64,000 nucleotides of DNA from Gammaproteobacteria bacterium (lineage in GTDB: Bacteria; Pseudomonadota; Gammaproteobacteria; UBA4575), in assembly GCA_011523795.1 (NCBI GenBank), contig WTFY01000002.1:214308-278307 (forward strand), given 5' to 3'. This document shows positions 9,695-19,812 of the stretch, in pieces; within the stretch, counting starts at the first letter, position 1; the number at the start of each line of letters is the position of its first letter. Under the pieces are notes generated by a model that searched no databases, was not told the origin of the DNA, and saw nothing but the letters and a program-made list of their open reading frames with translations. Made by a program: the position numbers and the translations under genes.

Positions 9695-10429
9695 ATGCAC
9701 CATCGCACAATGTTCGCGCTGTTTCTGCTTTGCTGTACCGCCCTGGCCTGGGCTGGCGAGGCCGAGGACATAGAAAATATCAGGCAGCGACTGGAACAGC
9801 TGGTTCCCGAAGAGCCATCGTCGATCCGGCCTTCTGCCATGCCGGGACTCTACGAAGTGCTATTCGGAGCCGAGGTGCTGTATCTCTCCGGTGATGGCCG
9901 CTACGGCTTGCAGGGTGACCTGATGGACCTGGAAGCGGGCGAGAACCTGAGCGAGGTAGCTCGAACAGGTGCTCGCAGACAGGTGCTGGGCAAGCTTGAT
10001 GAGTCTGAGATGATTGTCTTTTCGCCTGCCAGCCCGCGTCACACGGTCACTGTATTTACGGACGTGGATTGCGGGTACTGCCGCAAGATGCATGCGGAGA
10101 TGGACCAGCTGAACGGCTATGGGATCGCCGTAAGGTACCTGATGTTTCCGCGTGACGGGATTGGTTCGGCTTCGTACAAGAAATCCGTGAGCGTATGGTG
10201 CGCACCAGACCCGAAAGCAGCCATTACCCTGGCCAAGGCAGGAGAAGAAGTGGCCGAGGCGAGTTGCGAAAACCCGGTCCAGTCGCAGTGGCTTCTGGGA
10301 CAGCAGATGGGTGTAACGGGCACGCCTGCCCTGTTTACGGAAGAGGGTGTCCTGATAAGGGGCTACCGTCCTGCAAAGAACCTTGCTGCCATGCTCGATC
10401 AAATGGCAGAAAAAAGTCCGGCTCCTTGA
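9695..10429 (+). CDS. dsbC: Thiol:disulfide interchange protein DsbC
   Basis: A 244-residue periplasmic disulfide isomerase with a signal peptide (about residues 1-20, cut near AWA-GE). The N-terminal dimerisation region is followed by a thioredoxin fold whose active site is CGYC (Cys126, Cys129). A second cysteine pair at Cys169 and Cys191 matches the structural disulfide of DsbC, and the cis-proline motif is GTPALF. It corrects wrong disulfides and needs DsbD for reduction. A clear ribosome site (AAGGAG) lies before the ATG at 9695. It follows xerD by 92 bp; a TATAGT hexamer at 9650-9655 may give it its own promoter. Confidence 0.93.
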   Translation: MHHRTMFALFLLCCTALAWAGEAEDIENIRQRLEQLVPEEPSSIRPSAMPGLYEVLFGAEVLYLSGDGRYGLQGDLMDLEAGENLSEVARTGARRQVLGKLDESEMIVFSPASPRHTVTVFTDVDCGYCRKMHAEMDQLNGYGIAVRYLMFPRDGIGSASYKKSVSVWCAPDPKAAITLAKAGEEVAEASCENPVQSQWLLGQQMGVTGTPALFTEEGVLIRGYRPAKNLAAMLDQMAEKSPAP

Positions 10430-10661
10430 GGCTCCAGTCCGCTCATGCTGCCTGACCGGGCTGCCATCAGACAGAAAACCGCAGTCCGGCTCGCGCAGGG
10501 TTGGGGGATAACCGTGAATACGGGCCTGCTGGCCAGTTGCATTCCACGAGGCGGCCTGCGGTGACATCGCGTGTACCGGCCTGCAGGGGCTGGATGCCAC
10601 GGCAGTCCCGAAAGGATTTCATGCTGCCCGCATCGCCGGAATTTACCCGCGGAACAGGCTC

Positions 10662-12578
10662 ATGAAAGCGGCGTACGACGCGTCCGGAATCGAGGTATTG
10701 AGCGGACTGGATCCTGTGCGCAAGCATCCGGGGATGTACACGGATATCACCCGGCCCAACCATCTTGCCCATGAACTGATTGACAACAGCGTGGACGAGG
10801 CCATTTCCGGCTACGCGAAGAACATAGACATTACGCTGCATGAGGACGGATCCCTCGAAGTTGATGACGATGGGCGGGGCATGCCGGTAGACATCCACCC
10901 GGAGCTCGGGCTGCCGGGGGTTGAAGTGGTGCTCTGCACCCTGCATGCCGGGGGAAAGTTTTCAGAGAAAAACTACAGTTACTCCGGCGGCCTGCACGGA
11001 GTCGGCGTATCGGTGGTCAATGCCCTGTCCGAGCATCTTGAGGTCTGGGTACGCAGGGAGGGCAAGGAATACAACATGGCCTTCAAGGGCGGCAGGAAGA
11101 TTTCAGACCTGGAGATCATCGGGACGGTCGCCAGGAAGAATTCCGGTACTACCATACGGTTTTGGCCTGACGCGGCATATTTCGAAAGCAGCAGTTTTTC
11201 AATCCCGAAGCTGCTGCATGTGCTGAAGGCCAAGGCTGTACTCTTTCCCGGCCTGAATGTCAGGTTCGATGATCGGCAGTGCGGCAGGAAACATGAATGG
11301 TGTTACACGGGCGGGCTTCTGGATTACCTGCTGGATCGCGTGAGAGGGTACGAATGCCTTCCGGCTGACGGGTTTTGCGGGAGTTTCGAGGGCGAAAGGC
11401 AGGCTGCCGAGTGGGCACTGGCATGGATGCCGGGGGACAGCGAGTGTCTGCAGGAGAGCTATGCCAACCTGGTTCCCACCCCCCAGGGCGGGACACACGT
11501 GATGGGTCTTCGCGCCGGGCTGACCGAGGCCCTGCGTGAATTTTGCGAGTTCAGAAAGCTTGCGCCCAGGGGTGTCAGGCTTGCACCGGATGATGTCTGG
11601 GAGAGGCTCAGCTACGTCCTTTCGGTTCGAATCCGGGATCCCCAGTTCGCAGGGCAGACGAAGGAGCGCCTGGGTTCGAAGGAAACCACCCAGTTCGTTT
11701 CCGGAGTCGCCAAGGATTCATTCAGCCAGTGGCTCAACCTGAACTCGGCGGCCGGAGAGCAGATTGCACGCCTGGTGATCAGTCGTGCTGAACTGCGGCT
11801 GAAGCGGAACAAGAAAATCGTGCGCAAGAAGGCAGTCGCCGGTCCCACCCTCCCCGGGAAGCTGATCGACTGCAGCTCCGAGGACCTGTCCTGTACCGAG
11901 CTGTTTCTGGTCGAAGGTGATTCGGCAGGAGGCTCTGCCAAGCAGGCCAGAGACCGCATCTTCCAGGCCGTCATGCCACTGCGGGGGAAAATTCTGAATA
12001 CCTGGGAAATCGCTTCCGAGCAGGTCCTTGCATCACAGGAGATCCACGATATTTCGGTTGCGATCGGAGTTGAGCCTTCAAGCCAGGATCTCAGTGGCTT
12101 GCGCTACGGGAAAATCTGTGTGCTGGCGGATGCCGATCCGGATGGCATGCACATCGCAACCCTGCTGTGTGCGCTGTTCCTGCAGCACTTCCGCAAGCTT
12201 GTCGAGGCCGGCCATGTCTACATAGCCATGCCGCCGTTGTACCGCATCGATGCCGGCAAGGAAGTGTTCTATGCTCTCGACCACGAGGAACGCCAGGGTG
12301 TTCTGGACCGACTTGAGGCGGAAAAGAAAACAGGCAAGATCATGATCACCCGTTTCAAGGGCTTGGGCGAGATGAGTCCCATGCAGTTGCGTGAATCCAC
12401 CATGGCAGAGGACAGCCGGCGCCTGGTGCAGCTTTCATGCCCCAGTCAGGGCAGGACGTTCCAGATCATGGACATGCTGCTGGCGAAGAAACGCGCTGCG
12501 GACCGCCGGGAGTGGCTGGAGAGGAAAGGCAACCTGGCCGGTGACCGGGACGCGCTGGACTTGCCCGGACCGGCTTGA
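10662..12578 (+). CDS. parE: DNA topoisomerase IV subunit B
   Basis: A 638-residue ATPase subunit of topoisomerase IV, which decatenates replicated chromosomes. The GHKL ATPase motifs are [25 protein letters not shown] and [14 protein letters not shown]. The TOPRIM metal site shows [16 protein letters not shown] and later DADPDG. The usual sequence at the latter is DADSDG, so the serine is proline here while the DxDxD metal ligands are kept. Length and the direct pairing with parC argue for ParE over GyrB. The 232 bp upstream (10430-10661) contain no recognisable gene. Confidence 0.95.
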   Translation: MKAAYDASGIEVLSGLDPVRKHPGMYTDITRPNHLAHELIDNSVDEAISGYAKNIDITLHEDGSLEVDDDGRGMPVDIHPELGLPGVEVVLCTLHAGGKFSEKNYSYSGGLHGVGVSVVNALSEHLEVWVRREGKEYNMAFKGGRKISDLEIIGTVARKNSGTTIRFWPDAAYFESSSFSIPKLLHVLKAKAVLFPGLNVRFDDRQCGRKHEWCYTGGLLDYLLDRVRGYECLPADGFCGSFEGERQAAEWALAWMPGDSECLQESYANLVPTPQGGTHVMGLRAGLTEALREFCEFRKLAPRGVRLAPDDVWERLSYVLSVRIRDPQFAGQTKERLGSKETTQFVSGVAKDSFSQWLNLNSAAGEQIARLVISRAELRLKRNKKIVRKKAVAGPTLPGKLIDCSSEDLSCTELFLVEGDSAGGSAKQARDRIFQAVMPLRGKILNTWEIASEQVLASQEIHDISVAIGVEPSSQDLSGLRYGKICVLADADPDGMHIATLLCALFLQHFRKLVEAGHVYIAMPPLYRIDAGKEVFYALDHEERQGVLDRLEAEKKTGKIMITRFKGLGEMSPMQLRESTMAEDSRRLVQLSCPSQGRTFQIMDMLLAKKRAADRREWLERKGNLAGDRDALDLPGPA

Positions 12579-12594
12579 CAGGTACCCGGAAGAC

Positions 12595-14853
12595 GTGAAT
12601 TCGAACCTGGAAATGGACTTTGGGGCGGAAACGAAGCTCCCCATACAGCAGTTTGCCGAAAAAGCCTATCTGGAATACTCCATGTACGCCATCCTGGACC
12701 GCGCATTGCCGGGTATCGGGGACGGACTGAAGCCTGTTCAACGCCGCATCGTCTACGCAATGTCCGAGCTTGGACTTTCAGCGGCTTCCAAGCCCAAAAA
12801 ATCGGCACGCACGGTGGGCGATGTGATCGGCAAGTATCATCCGCACGGCGACAGTGCCTGTTACGAAGCCATGGTGCTGATGGCGCAAGATTTCACCTAC
12901 CGGTACCCCCTGATTGACGGGCAGGGCAACTGGGGCTCAACGGATGACCCGAAATCCTTTGCGGCCATGCGCTATACCGAATCCAGGCTGACCCGGTATG
13001 CCAAGGCCCTGTTGCAGGAACTGGATCAGGGTACGGCAGCGTGGCAGTCGAATTTTGACGGCACGCTGTCTGAGCCGGTCATCCTTCCTGCACGTTTGCC
13101 CAATCTGCTGCTGAATGGTTCAACCGGTATCGCGGTGGGAATGTCGACGGATATCCCCGCACATAATCTGAATGAAGTCGTCAATGCCTGCGTTCATCTG
13201 CTGGAACACCCCAGGGCCACCGTGGAGGACCTTTGCAGGCACATACAGGGGCCGGACTATCCGACGGACGCGGAAATCACTTCTTCGCGCGAAGAGCTGC
13301 TGGACATGTACGAGAAGGGTTCGGGCTCATTTCGAATGCGCGCACGGTACGAAAAAGAGGAAGGCAGCCTGATCATCATTGCGCTGCCGTACCAGGTCTC
13401 GGGTGCCAAGGTTCTGGAACAGATTGCCCAGCAGATGCAGGCCAGGAAACTTCCCATGGTCCAGAACTTGCGCGACGAGTCAGATTATGAGAATCCCGTG
13501 AGAATCGTGATTACCCCGCGCAGCCGCGGCACGGATACCGAGGCGCTGATGTCCCACCTGTTTGCAACCACTGATCTCGAACGCAATTACCGGGTGAACC
13601 TGAACGTGATCGGAACAGACGGGCGGCCACAGGTCAAGAACCTTGTCATGATGCTGAAAGAGTGGCTTGCATTCAGGAAGGAAACCGTCAAGCGCAGGCT
13701 GCAGTGGCGGCTGGACAAGGTCACCGGCCGGCTGCACATTCTGGAAGGGCTGCTGCTCGCGTATCTGAACCTTGACGAGGTCATCAGGATCGTTCGTGAA
13801 GAGGAGGATCCCAAGGCAAGCCTGATCCGCACCTTCAGCCTGAGCGATGAACAGGCAGAGGCCATTCTGAATACGCGCCTGCGCAATCTGGCCAAACTCG
13901 AGGAAGCCAGGATCCGGGACGAGCAGCAGGAGCTTGCTTCCGAGCGGGCGGAGCTTCAGCGAATCCTGAAATCCGTCGCGCGACTCAAAACGCTCGTCAA
14001 GAAGGAATTGATGCAGGATGCAGGCGAGTTTGGAGATTCGCGACGCTGTCAGCTGATTGAGCGGGGCGCATCGATTGCCATGGATGAATCTGAACTGGTG
14101 CCTGCCGAGTCCATTACGGTGGTCCTGTCTGAAAGGGGCTGGGTACGTGCTGGCAAGGGCGCTGATATCGATGCGCGCGCCCTGAATTACAAGCTGGGAG
14201 ATGCCTACCTGACACACGTGACAGGTAAATCCAATCAGCCGGTATTGTTCCTGGATTCACGAGGGAGGTGCTATTCCCTGCCCGCGTACAGCCTGCCTTC
14301 TGCAAGGGGTCAGGGTGAACCGCTGAGCGGGCACCTGAAGACGGCTGACGGCATGCGGTTCACCGGCATGATGATGGGTGAGCCCGACGATTGCTTCCTG
14401 CTTGCAAGCAGTGCCGGTTACGGGTTCGTCTGCAGGCTGGAGGACATGTTGACACGGAACCGCTCCGGGAAGACCATACTTTCGGTACCGGAAGGCTCGG
14501 TGTCCCTGGCGCCTGTCAGGCTTCGTGACCCGGACAAGGACTGGATCGTCGCGGTGGGGTCTGCGGGACATATGCTGGTGATATCGGCCGGGGAATTGCC
14601 GAGACTTTCCCGGGGCAAGGGGAACAGGATCATCAGTATACCCGGCAGGAAAGCGGCGAGCGGCAATGAATCCATGTCTGTTGTCTCGGCGGTGCAGGAG
14701 GGAGAGTCCATTGTCCTGCACGCAGGAAAACGTACCAAGAAGATGGGTGCGAAAGAGATCCGGACCTACCGGAGCGAGCGTGCCAGGCGTGGCACGCTGC
14801 TTTCCAGGGGGTACCGCAGCGTGGATGCGATCGAAGTACATCATGCAAAGTGA
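12595..14853 (+). CDS. parC: DNA topoisomerase IV subunit A
   Basis: About 752 residues from GTG 12595, equal to E. coli ParC. ATG 12613 is an alternative that aligns as well with the family start; the longer upstream frame overlaps parE and is unlikely. The winged-helix DNA-cleavage domain contains the catalytic tyrosine in [11 protein letters not shown] (Tyr127 from GTG). The quinolone-resistance region [12 protein letters not shown] carries the drug-sensitive serine and glutamate, so no ParC resistance change is present. The C-terminal half has the beta-pinwheel repeats. It sits 16 bp behind parE, in one operon. Confidence 0.95.
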   Translation: MNSNLEMDFGAETKLPIQQFAEKAYLEYSMYAILDRALPGIGDGLKPVQRRIVYAMSELGLSAASKPKKSARTVGDVIGKYHPHGDSACYEAMVLMAQDFTYRYPLIDGQGNWGSTDDPKSFAAMRYTESRLTRYAKALLQELDQGTAAWQSNFDGTLSEPVILPARLPNLLLNGSTGIAVGMSTDIPAHNLNEVVNACVHLLEHPRATVEDLCRHIQGPDYPTDAEITSSREELLDMYEKGSGSFRMRARYEKEEGSLIIIALPYQVSGAKVLEQIAQQMQARKLPMVQNLRDESDYENPVRIVITPRSRGTDTEALMSHLFATTDLERNYRVNLNVIGTDGRPQVKNLVMMLKEWLAFRKETVKRRLQWRLDKVTGRLHILEGLLLAYLNLDEVIRIVREEEDPKASLIRTFSLSDEQAEAILNTRLRNLAKLEEARIRDEQQELASERAELQRILKSVARLKTLVKKELMQDAGEFGDSRRCQLIERGASIAMDESELVPAESITVVLSERGWVRAGKGADIDARALNYKLGDAYLTHVTGKSNQPVLFLDSRGRCYSLPAYSLPSARGQGEPLSGHLKTADGMRFTGMMMGEPDDCFLLASSAGYGFVCRLEDMLTRNRSGKTILSVPEGSVSLAPVRLRDPDKDWIVAVGSAGHMLVISAGELPRLSRGKGNRIISIPGRKAASGNESMSVVSAVQEGESIVLHAGKRTKKMGAKEIRTYRSERARRGTLLSRGYRSVDAIEVHHAK

Positions 14854-14952
14854 GGCAGCAGGCTGAACCCTGCAGGCGGAAAGGCTGTCGAAGAGGGTAC
14901 ACGGCAAAACCGCTGCGGTTCGGACGGCTGCTGAATAGGCGAGGAATTCAAG

Positions 14953-15840
14953 ATGGGTATGCGCATTATTTTGTTTTTGATCACGAATTTTTCAATCGTC
15001 CTGGTCCTGAGTGTCAGCGCCAGGGTACTTGGCCTGGACCACTGGCTGGCACAGCAGGGATTGGCTGGACAGCTGAATGGCCTGCTGCTCATGTCGCTGG
15101 CCTTCGGGTTCGGGGGCGCATTCATTTCCCTGGCTATTTCAAAATGGATGGCCAAGCGCAGCATGGGCGTCAAGGTGATTGAACAGCCCGCCAACCGTTC
15201 CGAGCAATGGCTGCTGGAAACCGTCAGGAGACAGGCCGAGCAGGCCGGCATCGGAATGCCCGAGGTAGGGATTTTCGACTCCCCCCAGCCCAATGCTTTC
15301 GCGACCGGAATGAACCGGAATCGTGCACTGGTTGCAGTCAGCACGGGCCTGCTTGGCGTGATGAGCCAGGACGAGGTGGAAGCGGTGCTGGGTCACGAGG
15401 TCAGCCATGTTGCCAACGGCGACATGGTCACCATGGGACTGCTGCAGGGCATACTGAACACCTTCGTGATTTTCCTGTCACGTGTTGTGGGACTGCTCGT
15501 TGACAAGGTCATTTTCAAGGTGCAGCGGGGTATCGGGCCCGGGTATTTCATCGCGAGCATCATCGCCGAGATAATCCTGGGCATTCTGGCGGCCATCATC
15601 GCCAGCTGGTTTTCAAGACGGAGGGAATTCCGTGCAGATGCAGGGGGTGCCCGGCTTGCGGGCCGTGAGAAGATGATCGCGGCACTGCAGAGGCTGCAGG
15701 CGCAGTCCGAACCCGAAGAACTTCCCGGGCAGCTGGCTGCATTTGGCATCTCCGGCCGTGTCAAGGGTGGATTGCAGAAGCTGCTGATGTCCCACCCGCC
15801 TCTCAGTGAACGGATTGCTTCCCTGAAACAGGACCGGTGA
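14953..15840 (+). CDS. htpX: Protease HtpX (M48 membrane metallopeptidase)
   Basis: A 295-residue membrane zinc protease of envelope quality control, which degrades misfolded membrane proteins together with FtsH. There are two N-terminal membrane segments (about residues 4-24 and 42-62), the zinc motif HEVSH at 148-152, two further hydrophobic segments (about 160-180 and 192-215) and the third ligand region RREFRADAGGARL. The start has a GAGG ribosome site 8 bp upstream. A short hairpin (AACCG-ctg-CGGTT) lies between parC and htpX. In E. coli htpX is under CpxR control; no CpxR box was identified here. Confidence 0.95.
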   Translation: MGMRIILFLITNFSIVLVLSVSARVLGLDHWLAQQGLAGQLNGLLLMSLAFGFGGAFISLAISKWMAKRSMGVKVIEQPANRSEQWLLETVRRQAEQAGIGMPEVGIFDSPQPNAFATGMNRNRALVAVSTGLLGVMSQDEVEAVLGHEVSHVANGDMVTMGLLQGILNTFVIFLSRVVGLLVDKVIFKVQRGIGPGYFIASIIAEIILGILAAIIASWFSRRREFRADAGGARLAGREKMIAALQRLQAQSEPEELPGQLAAFGISGRVKGGLQKLLMSHPPLSERIASLKQDR

Positions 15841-15861
15841 AGGCCGGGCCGGCTGCAACGG

Positions 15862-16893
15862 TCACCGCAAGCCCAGGGGTGTTTTGCATGGATGGCCGGG
15901 CTGCTCCTTGACGAGCCTCGGAACCAGGTAGCCCGGCAGTCGTGCCGACAGCTCATCCATGATCTTGCGGGCCTGGTCTTCGCGCACTTCAAAATGCATG
16001 GTGTTCTGCACCTTGTCCGGCAGGTGCAGGTAATAGGGCAGCACGCCCGAATCGAACAGTTTTTCGCTGAGCTTGGCCAGGGTATCCGGATGGTCATTTA
16101 CGTTTCGGAGCAGGACGCTCTGGTTCAGCAGGTGACATCGGGCATGGGACAGCTCGGTGAGCTTTTCCTGCAGCTCGGAGTCGATCTCCCGGGGATGGTT
16201 AACGTGCACCACCAGCACGGTTTTCAGCCTGGACCGGTTTACCCATTCAATCAGTCGTGAATTGATGCGCGCCGGGATGACCACGGGAAGGCGTGTGTGG
16301 ATCCTCAGGCGCATGACATGAGGTATGGATTCAAGCTGGCGGACAAGTTCAGCGAGTTCCCCGTCATCCAGCACCAGCGGGTCGCCGCCGCTCAGTATGA
16401 CTTCACGGATGGTGCTGTCCTGTGCAATTTTCCGCAGTGCGCCCAGCCAGGCGTCCCTGCGGGGATTCTGCGATGAATAGGGGAAATGTCTCCGGAAGCA
16501 GAAGCGGCAGTGTACCGCGCAACGGCTGGTTGCCAGCAGCAGGACGCGTCCATTGTATTTTTTCAGCAGGCCGGGTGCCAGGACGCTTTTCAGGTCACCC
16601 ACGGCATCCATGCGGAAATCCTCGGATTCATTTTCCTCCTGCGCGTGGGGCAGGACCTGCAGGAGCAGCGGGTCATTCGGGTCAGACCGCTGTATGCGCC
16701 GCACGTAGTTCCATGGCACCCGCAACGGGAATTGCCGGTCGGCGGCGGTGCTGACCGGAAGCTCGGCCGGGTCCAGGTGCAGGGCACTGCAAAGTGTTTC
16801 CAGGCAGGTTATGGAGTCCCTGTACTGCTGCTGCCAATTTGTTTCCGGGCCTGACTGGACTCGTGCTAGACTCTGCGCGGTGGTGGGTTTCAT
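15862..16893 (-). CDS. epmB: EF-P beta-lysylation protein EpmB (lysine 2,3-aminomutase-like radical SAM)
   Basis: A 343-residue radical SAM enzyme. The [4Fe-4S] motif is CAVHCRFC (Cys125, Cys129, Cys132), followed by the GGDPL glycine motif. The family converts (S)-alpha-lysine to (R)-beta-lysine, which EpmA then attaches to EF-P. It is shorter than clostridial lysine aminomutases and lacks their long C-terminal region, as EpmB does. Its start codon lies only 20 bp from efp, on the opposite strand. An extended -10 (TGG then TATGAT, minus strand, 16924-16932) lies inside the first codons of efp. Confidence 0.93.
   Translation of the reverse strand: MKPTTAQSLARVQSGPETNWQQQYRDSITCLETLCSALHLDPAELPVSTAADRQFPLRVPWNYVRRIQRSDPNDPLLLQVLPHAQEENESEDFRMDAVGDLKSVLAPGLLKKYNGRVLLLATSRCAVHCRFCFRRHFPYSSQNPRRDAWLGALRKIAQDSTIREVILSGGDPLVLDDGELAELVRQLESIPHVMRLRIHTRLPVVIPARINSRLIEWVNRSRLKTVLVVHVNHPREIDSELQEKLTELSHARCHLLNQSVLLRNVNDHPDTLAKLSEKLFDSGVLPYYLHLPDKVQNTMHFEVREDQARKIMDELSARLPGYLVPRLVKEQPGHPCKTPLGLR
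16864..16872 (+). promoter_or_regulatory. Candidate extended -10 promoter element for efp
   Basis: TG-C-TAGACT at 16864-16872 lies on the plus strand inside the beginning of epmB. Transcription would start near 16879, about 35 bases before the efp ATG. No good -35 is present. The promoters of the divergent epmB and efp therefore interleave. Confidence 0.35.
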
Positions 16894-16913
16894 GGTTTCA
16901 CCGGTAGTTGTTG

Positions 16914-17483
16914 ATGGCTGTTTATCATACCAACGAATTTCGAGCTGGCCTCAAGCTCATTCTGGATGGCACCCCGTATGCCATCGTCGAGAACGAGTTC
17001 GTGAAACCCGGCAAGGGGCAGGCCTTCAACCGCGTCAAGCTGCGTAATCTGAAAACGGGACGGGTAATCGACCGTACTTTCAAATCAGGGGAATCGGTCG
17101 AGGGTGCGGATGTCGTCGACCAGGACATGCAGTATCTCTACAACGATGGAGAGCAATGGCATTTCATGGAACCGGATTCGTTTGAGCAGTATGCCGCGCC
17201 GAAGTCCGTAGTGGCTGAGGCCGCCCAGTGGCTGAAAGGGCAGGAAATCTGCTGTGTGACCCTGCTGGATGGCGTGCCGCTCGGCGTGACGCCGCCCAAT
17301 TTTGTCGAGCTGAAGATTACCCGCACTGAGCCTGGTGTCCGGGGAGATACTGCAACCGGCGGTGTCAAGCCGGCAACGGTTGAAACCGGTGCGGTTGTCA
17401 AGGTTCCGCTGTTTGTCGAAGAAGGTGAGGTGCTGCGGATTGACACGCGCAACGCAGAGTACGTCTCACGCGTCAAGGAGTGA
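16914..17483 (+). CDS. efp: Elongation factor P
   Basis: A 189-residue EF-P, which rescues ribosomes stalled on polyproline. The ATG at 16914 is chosen because MAVYHTNEF aligns with the E. coli start; two TTG codons just upstream are in frame but unlikely. The loop KPGKGQAF places the modified lysine at exactly residue 34, the residue that EpmA beta-lysylates in E. coli. The three beta-barrel domains are complete and length is normal. Both modifying enzymes flank the gene (epmB divergent, epmA downstream), so the K34 beta-lysine pathway is encoded at one spot. Confidence 0.96.
   Translation: MAVYHTNEFRAGLKLILDGTPYAIVENEFVKPGKGQAFNRVKLRNLKTGRVIDRTFKSGESVEGADVVDQDMQYLYNDGEQWHFMEPDSFEQYAAPKSVVAEAAQWLKGQEICCVTLLDGVPLGVTPPNFVELKITRTEPGVRGDTATGGVKPATVETGAVVKVPLFVEEGEVLRIDTRNAEYVSRVKE
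16924..16932 (-). promoter_or_regulatory. Candidate extended -10 promoter element for epmB
   Basis: On the minus strand TGG followed by TATGAT (hexamer 16924-16929) sits inside the first codons of efp, about 30 bases upstream of the epmB ATG. No convincing -35 is seen. Confidence 0.35.
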
Positions 17484-17537
17484 TTCGGAGCCGCCGCCCG
17501 AAACCAGGCCAGGCTGGATGCAGGACTTCCCGTTGCA

Positions 17538-18485
17538 TTGAAATCTCCGGACCACCATGGGATCCCCAGCCGCGAGGCTCTTCAGGCGCGTGCCAAATTG
17601 TATGCCCGGGTGCGGGATTTTTTTGCGGCACGTGACGTGCTGGAAGTCGAAACGCCGATCCTCAATCCCCACACGGTGACCGATCCGCATATTGAAAGTA
17701 TCGGGGTCAGCCACGATGACCGCGGGCAGTACCTGCATACCTCGCCCGAACATGCAATGAAAAGGCTGCTCGTCTCCCTCAGGTGCGATATCTACCAGCT
17801 CTGCAAGGTGTTCCGTGCCGGAGAGACCGGCAGGTTTCATCACCCCGAGTTCACCATGCTGGAGTGGTACCGGGTGGGCTGGAACTACCAGGAGTTGATG
17901 AGGGAAGTGGAGCAGCTGGTGATGCACTTGCTGCCAGGGCATGTACGCCTGCTTGAGTCCGGGGCCATGGGGTACCGGGAGGCATTCCTGCGGTATTGCG
18001 GGCTGGATCCCTGGACGGCGCGGACAGAGGATTACAGGATCGCATGCAGGGATGTGGGGCTTGCCCCGTCCACGCAATATTCCTGCGACGACTACCAGGC
18101 GCTGCTGCTTGACCAGGTCATCGCACAGCGACTGCCGGCTGACCGGCTGACATTCATTTACGACTTCCCTGTGCAGCTTGCAAGCCTGGCGAGAATCGAC
18201 AGCGAGGGCCGGGCACAACGCTTCGAGCTTTATGTCGGGAACCTGGAACTTGCGAACGGCTACCAGGAACTCACCGATGCCGGGGAACTGGCGGCGCGGT
18301 TTGAACAGGACAATAAAGAGCGCAGCCGGGCCGGCAAGCGCCCGATGGAACCCGATCCATGCCTGGTGGAGGCACTCCGCGAGGGGTTACCCGATTGTGC
18401 CGGAGTGGCACTGGGTATTGACCGGTTGCTGATGCTCATCACCGGTGCAGACCGGATCAGCGATGTGCTTGCGCCTCGGGGCTGA
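17538..18485 (+). CDS. epmA: EF-P lysine ligase EpmA (GenX/PoxA/YjeA)
   Basis: A 315-residue paralogue of the catalytic domain of class II lysyl-tRNA synthetase, without the N-terminal anticodon-binding domain. Class II motif 1/2 regions are visible (VLEVETPILN, then FRAGETGRFHHPEFTMLEWYR), and motif 3 is GVALGIDRLLMLITG near the C-terminus. It ligates beta-lysine onto Lys34 of EF-P. The start is probably TTG at 17538. It lies 54 bp after efp. The 3' end overlaps the end of the convergent psd gene by 29 bp. Confidence 0.93.
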   Translation: MKSPDHHGIPSREALQARAKLYARVRDFFAARDVLEVETPILNPHTVTDPHIESIGVSHDDRGQYLHTSPEHAMKRLLVSLRCDIYQLCKVFRAGETGRFHHPEFTMLEWYRVGWNYQELMREVEQLVMHLLPGHVRLLESGAMGYREAFLRYCGLDPWTARTEDYRIACRDVGLAPSTQYSCDDYQALLLDQVIAQRLPADRLTFIYDFPVQLASLARIDSEGRAQRFELYVGNLELANGYQELTDAGELAARFEQDNKERSRAGKRPMEPDPCLVEALREGLPDCAGVALGIDRLLMLITGADRISDVLAPRG

Positions 18486-19341
18486 CGGCCTGCGTGAACC
18501 TGCCGAGTGACTGCCCCATTCTGACGGCGTGGCCTGGCCCGAGGTCTGGCTGCCATGCGATGGATTCCGATTCAAAGGCGACAATCACGGTGGAACCCAT
18601 GTTGAACACGCCCAGTTCCTCGCCCTTTTTCAGTTCCGTACCCGAATATGTTCTTCTGTGAAGGGTTTTACCACGGGGCGGCGTGACCAGTCCGTGCCAG
18701 GAAGTTTCAATCGCCGCGACATTCACTGCGCCGACCATCACGACTGCCATGTATCCTGAACCGGTCCTGAAGATAGAGACCACCCGCTCGTTGCGGGCAT
18801 ACAGGCTGTCCAGGGTTTCTGCCGCGTAGGGCGCCACACTGAACAGGCGTCCGGGTATATGGACCATTTCCAGCAACTCTCCATCGACAGGCATGTGCAC
18901 GCGATGGTAGCTTCCTGGAGACAGGTAGATCGTTGCGAACTTGCCGCGTTCACACAGGCCAGGGTATTCCCGGCCCCCGCCCAGCAGCCGGGGCATCGAG
19001 AATAACCGGCCCTTGGCCTGGATTGCATGCTGCCCGGTATAGGACGACAGCTGGCTGATGTACCCGTCGGCCGGGCACATGATTTCATTCTCTGCAGGTG
19101 CGATGGGCCGGGCTCCAGGAATCAGCCTGCGGGTGAAAAATTCATTGAAAGTCGCGTAACTTCCGGATTCCGGAAGGCAGGCCCCATGCATGTCAACATT
19201 GAACGCCCGGATAAAGACACGTATGGCAGGGTTTGCCAGGGGGGTTCGCAGGCGCGTGATCCGGTACATGATCCTTGATACGAGGTGGTGGGGAAACAGG
19301 TGAAACAGGAATCCCCTGCAGTGCTTCCAGAAGGCATTCAT
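18457..19341 (-). CDS. psd: Phosphatidylserine decarboxylase proenzyme
   Basis: A 294-residue proenzyme that makes phosphatidylethanolamine at the inner membrane. Self-cleavage occurs in the GST motif; here the context is FNMGSTVIVAFE, so the common LGST is MGST, with the cleavage serine present. Upstream histidine and aspartate regions (SYHRVHMP, CPADGYIS) are conserved. Placement beside epmA echoes the genX-psd neighbourhood of enterics. The ATG at 19341 overlaps the stop of the upstream small gene (TGATG), so the two are translationally coupled. Confidence 0.94.
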   Translation of the reverse strand: MNAFWKHCRGFLFHLFPHHLVSRIMYRITRLRTPLANPAIRVFIRAFNVDMHGACLPESGSYATFNEFFTRRLIPGARPIAPAENEIMCPADGYISQLSSYTGQHAIQAKGRLFSMPRLLGGGREYPGLCERGKFATIYLSPGSYHRVHMPVDGELLEMVHIPGRLFSVAPYAAETLDSLYARNERVVSIFRTGSGYMAVVMVGAVNVAAIETSWHGLVTPPRGKTLHRRTYSGTELKKGEELGVFNMGSTVIVAFESESIAWQPDLGPGHAVRMGQSLGRFTQAVSPEAQAHR

Positions 19342-19748
19342 CAGCTGCCCTGCAGTGTTCCGTAATGTTCGTTCAGTGCCAGCAAGTCATCGATGAGGTG
19401 CCCGCTCTCGTGGGGGGTTCCAGACAGGGCGACCGGGAATAGGCATGAGCTGTGATCAACCCGGTACTCGGCATTTCCTGGATTTGCAGGCACGGAACAG
19501 GCCACACCCGGTGCACGGCCCAGGCTGTCGGGTTCGGTTCCGGTGCCAGCCAGGCCGGACTGCGGGAATGTGCGCGGGTGTGCATGCAGCGAAGTGCCGC
19601 TTTTGGGCAAGGAAGGTTCCACGTGCCGGGGTGCCTTCAGCCAGTAAAAAAACATCATGCATACCGTGAAGCCTGCAACGGCCAGAAGCAGCAGTATGTC
19701 GCGGCGCACGGTCTGTCTTGTTCTGGATGTATCCGGGTCAGAAGGCAT
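19341..19748 (-). CDS. Small single-span membrane protein of unknown function, coupled to psd
   Basis: I do not recognise this 135-residue protein. A basic N-terminus (RTRQTVRRD) precedes one hydrophobic segment (about residues 17-37), and the remainder is a low-complexity proline-, serine- and glycine-rich tail that should lie outside the cytoplasm. Two cysteines, in VACSVP and SSCLFP, may pair. Evidence that it is real: its TGA overlaps the psd ATG, and it has an extended -10 promoter exactly positioned at its ATG. It may support Psd or another membrane enzyme, but nothing in the sequence says how. Confidence 0.55.
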   Translation of the reverse strand: MPSDPDTSRTRQTVRRDILLLLAVAGFTVCMMFFYWLKAPRHVEPSLPKSGTSLHAHPRTFPQSGLAGTGTEPDSLGRAPGVACSVPANPGNAEYRVDHSSCLFPVALSGTPHESGHLIDDLLALNEHYGTLQGS

Positions 19749-19754
19749 GACAGG

Positions 19755-19763
19755 ATTATCGCA
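19755..19763 (-). promoter_or_regulatory. Extended -10 element; predicted leaderless start of the psd operon
   Basis: On the minus strand TG-C-GATAAT (hexamer 19755-19760) is followed by six bases and then the ATG at 19748. A start site seven bases after the hexamer falls on the A of ATG. No SD sequence is available. Confidence 0.45.
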
Positions 19764-19812
19764 TAATTGATTCCGGCAGGTAGTTCGGGGCAGGCAGTTA
19801 TCGTGCGGGAAG

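Noticed and set aside
11618..11640. A GGTTCGAATCC string resembling a tRNA T-loop
   Set aside because: It lies inside conserved parE coding sequence, with no acceptor or anticodon stems around it.
12391..12594. An N-terminal extension of parC into parE
   Set aside because: The extra 68 residues are arginine- and tryptophan-rich out-of-frame parE sequence; family starts align at 12595-12613.
18457..18485. MGST at the Psd cleavage site as a defect
   Set aside because: Only Leu to Met changes before the essential GST; such variants seem common in gammaproteobacterial Psd.
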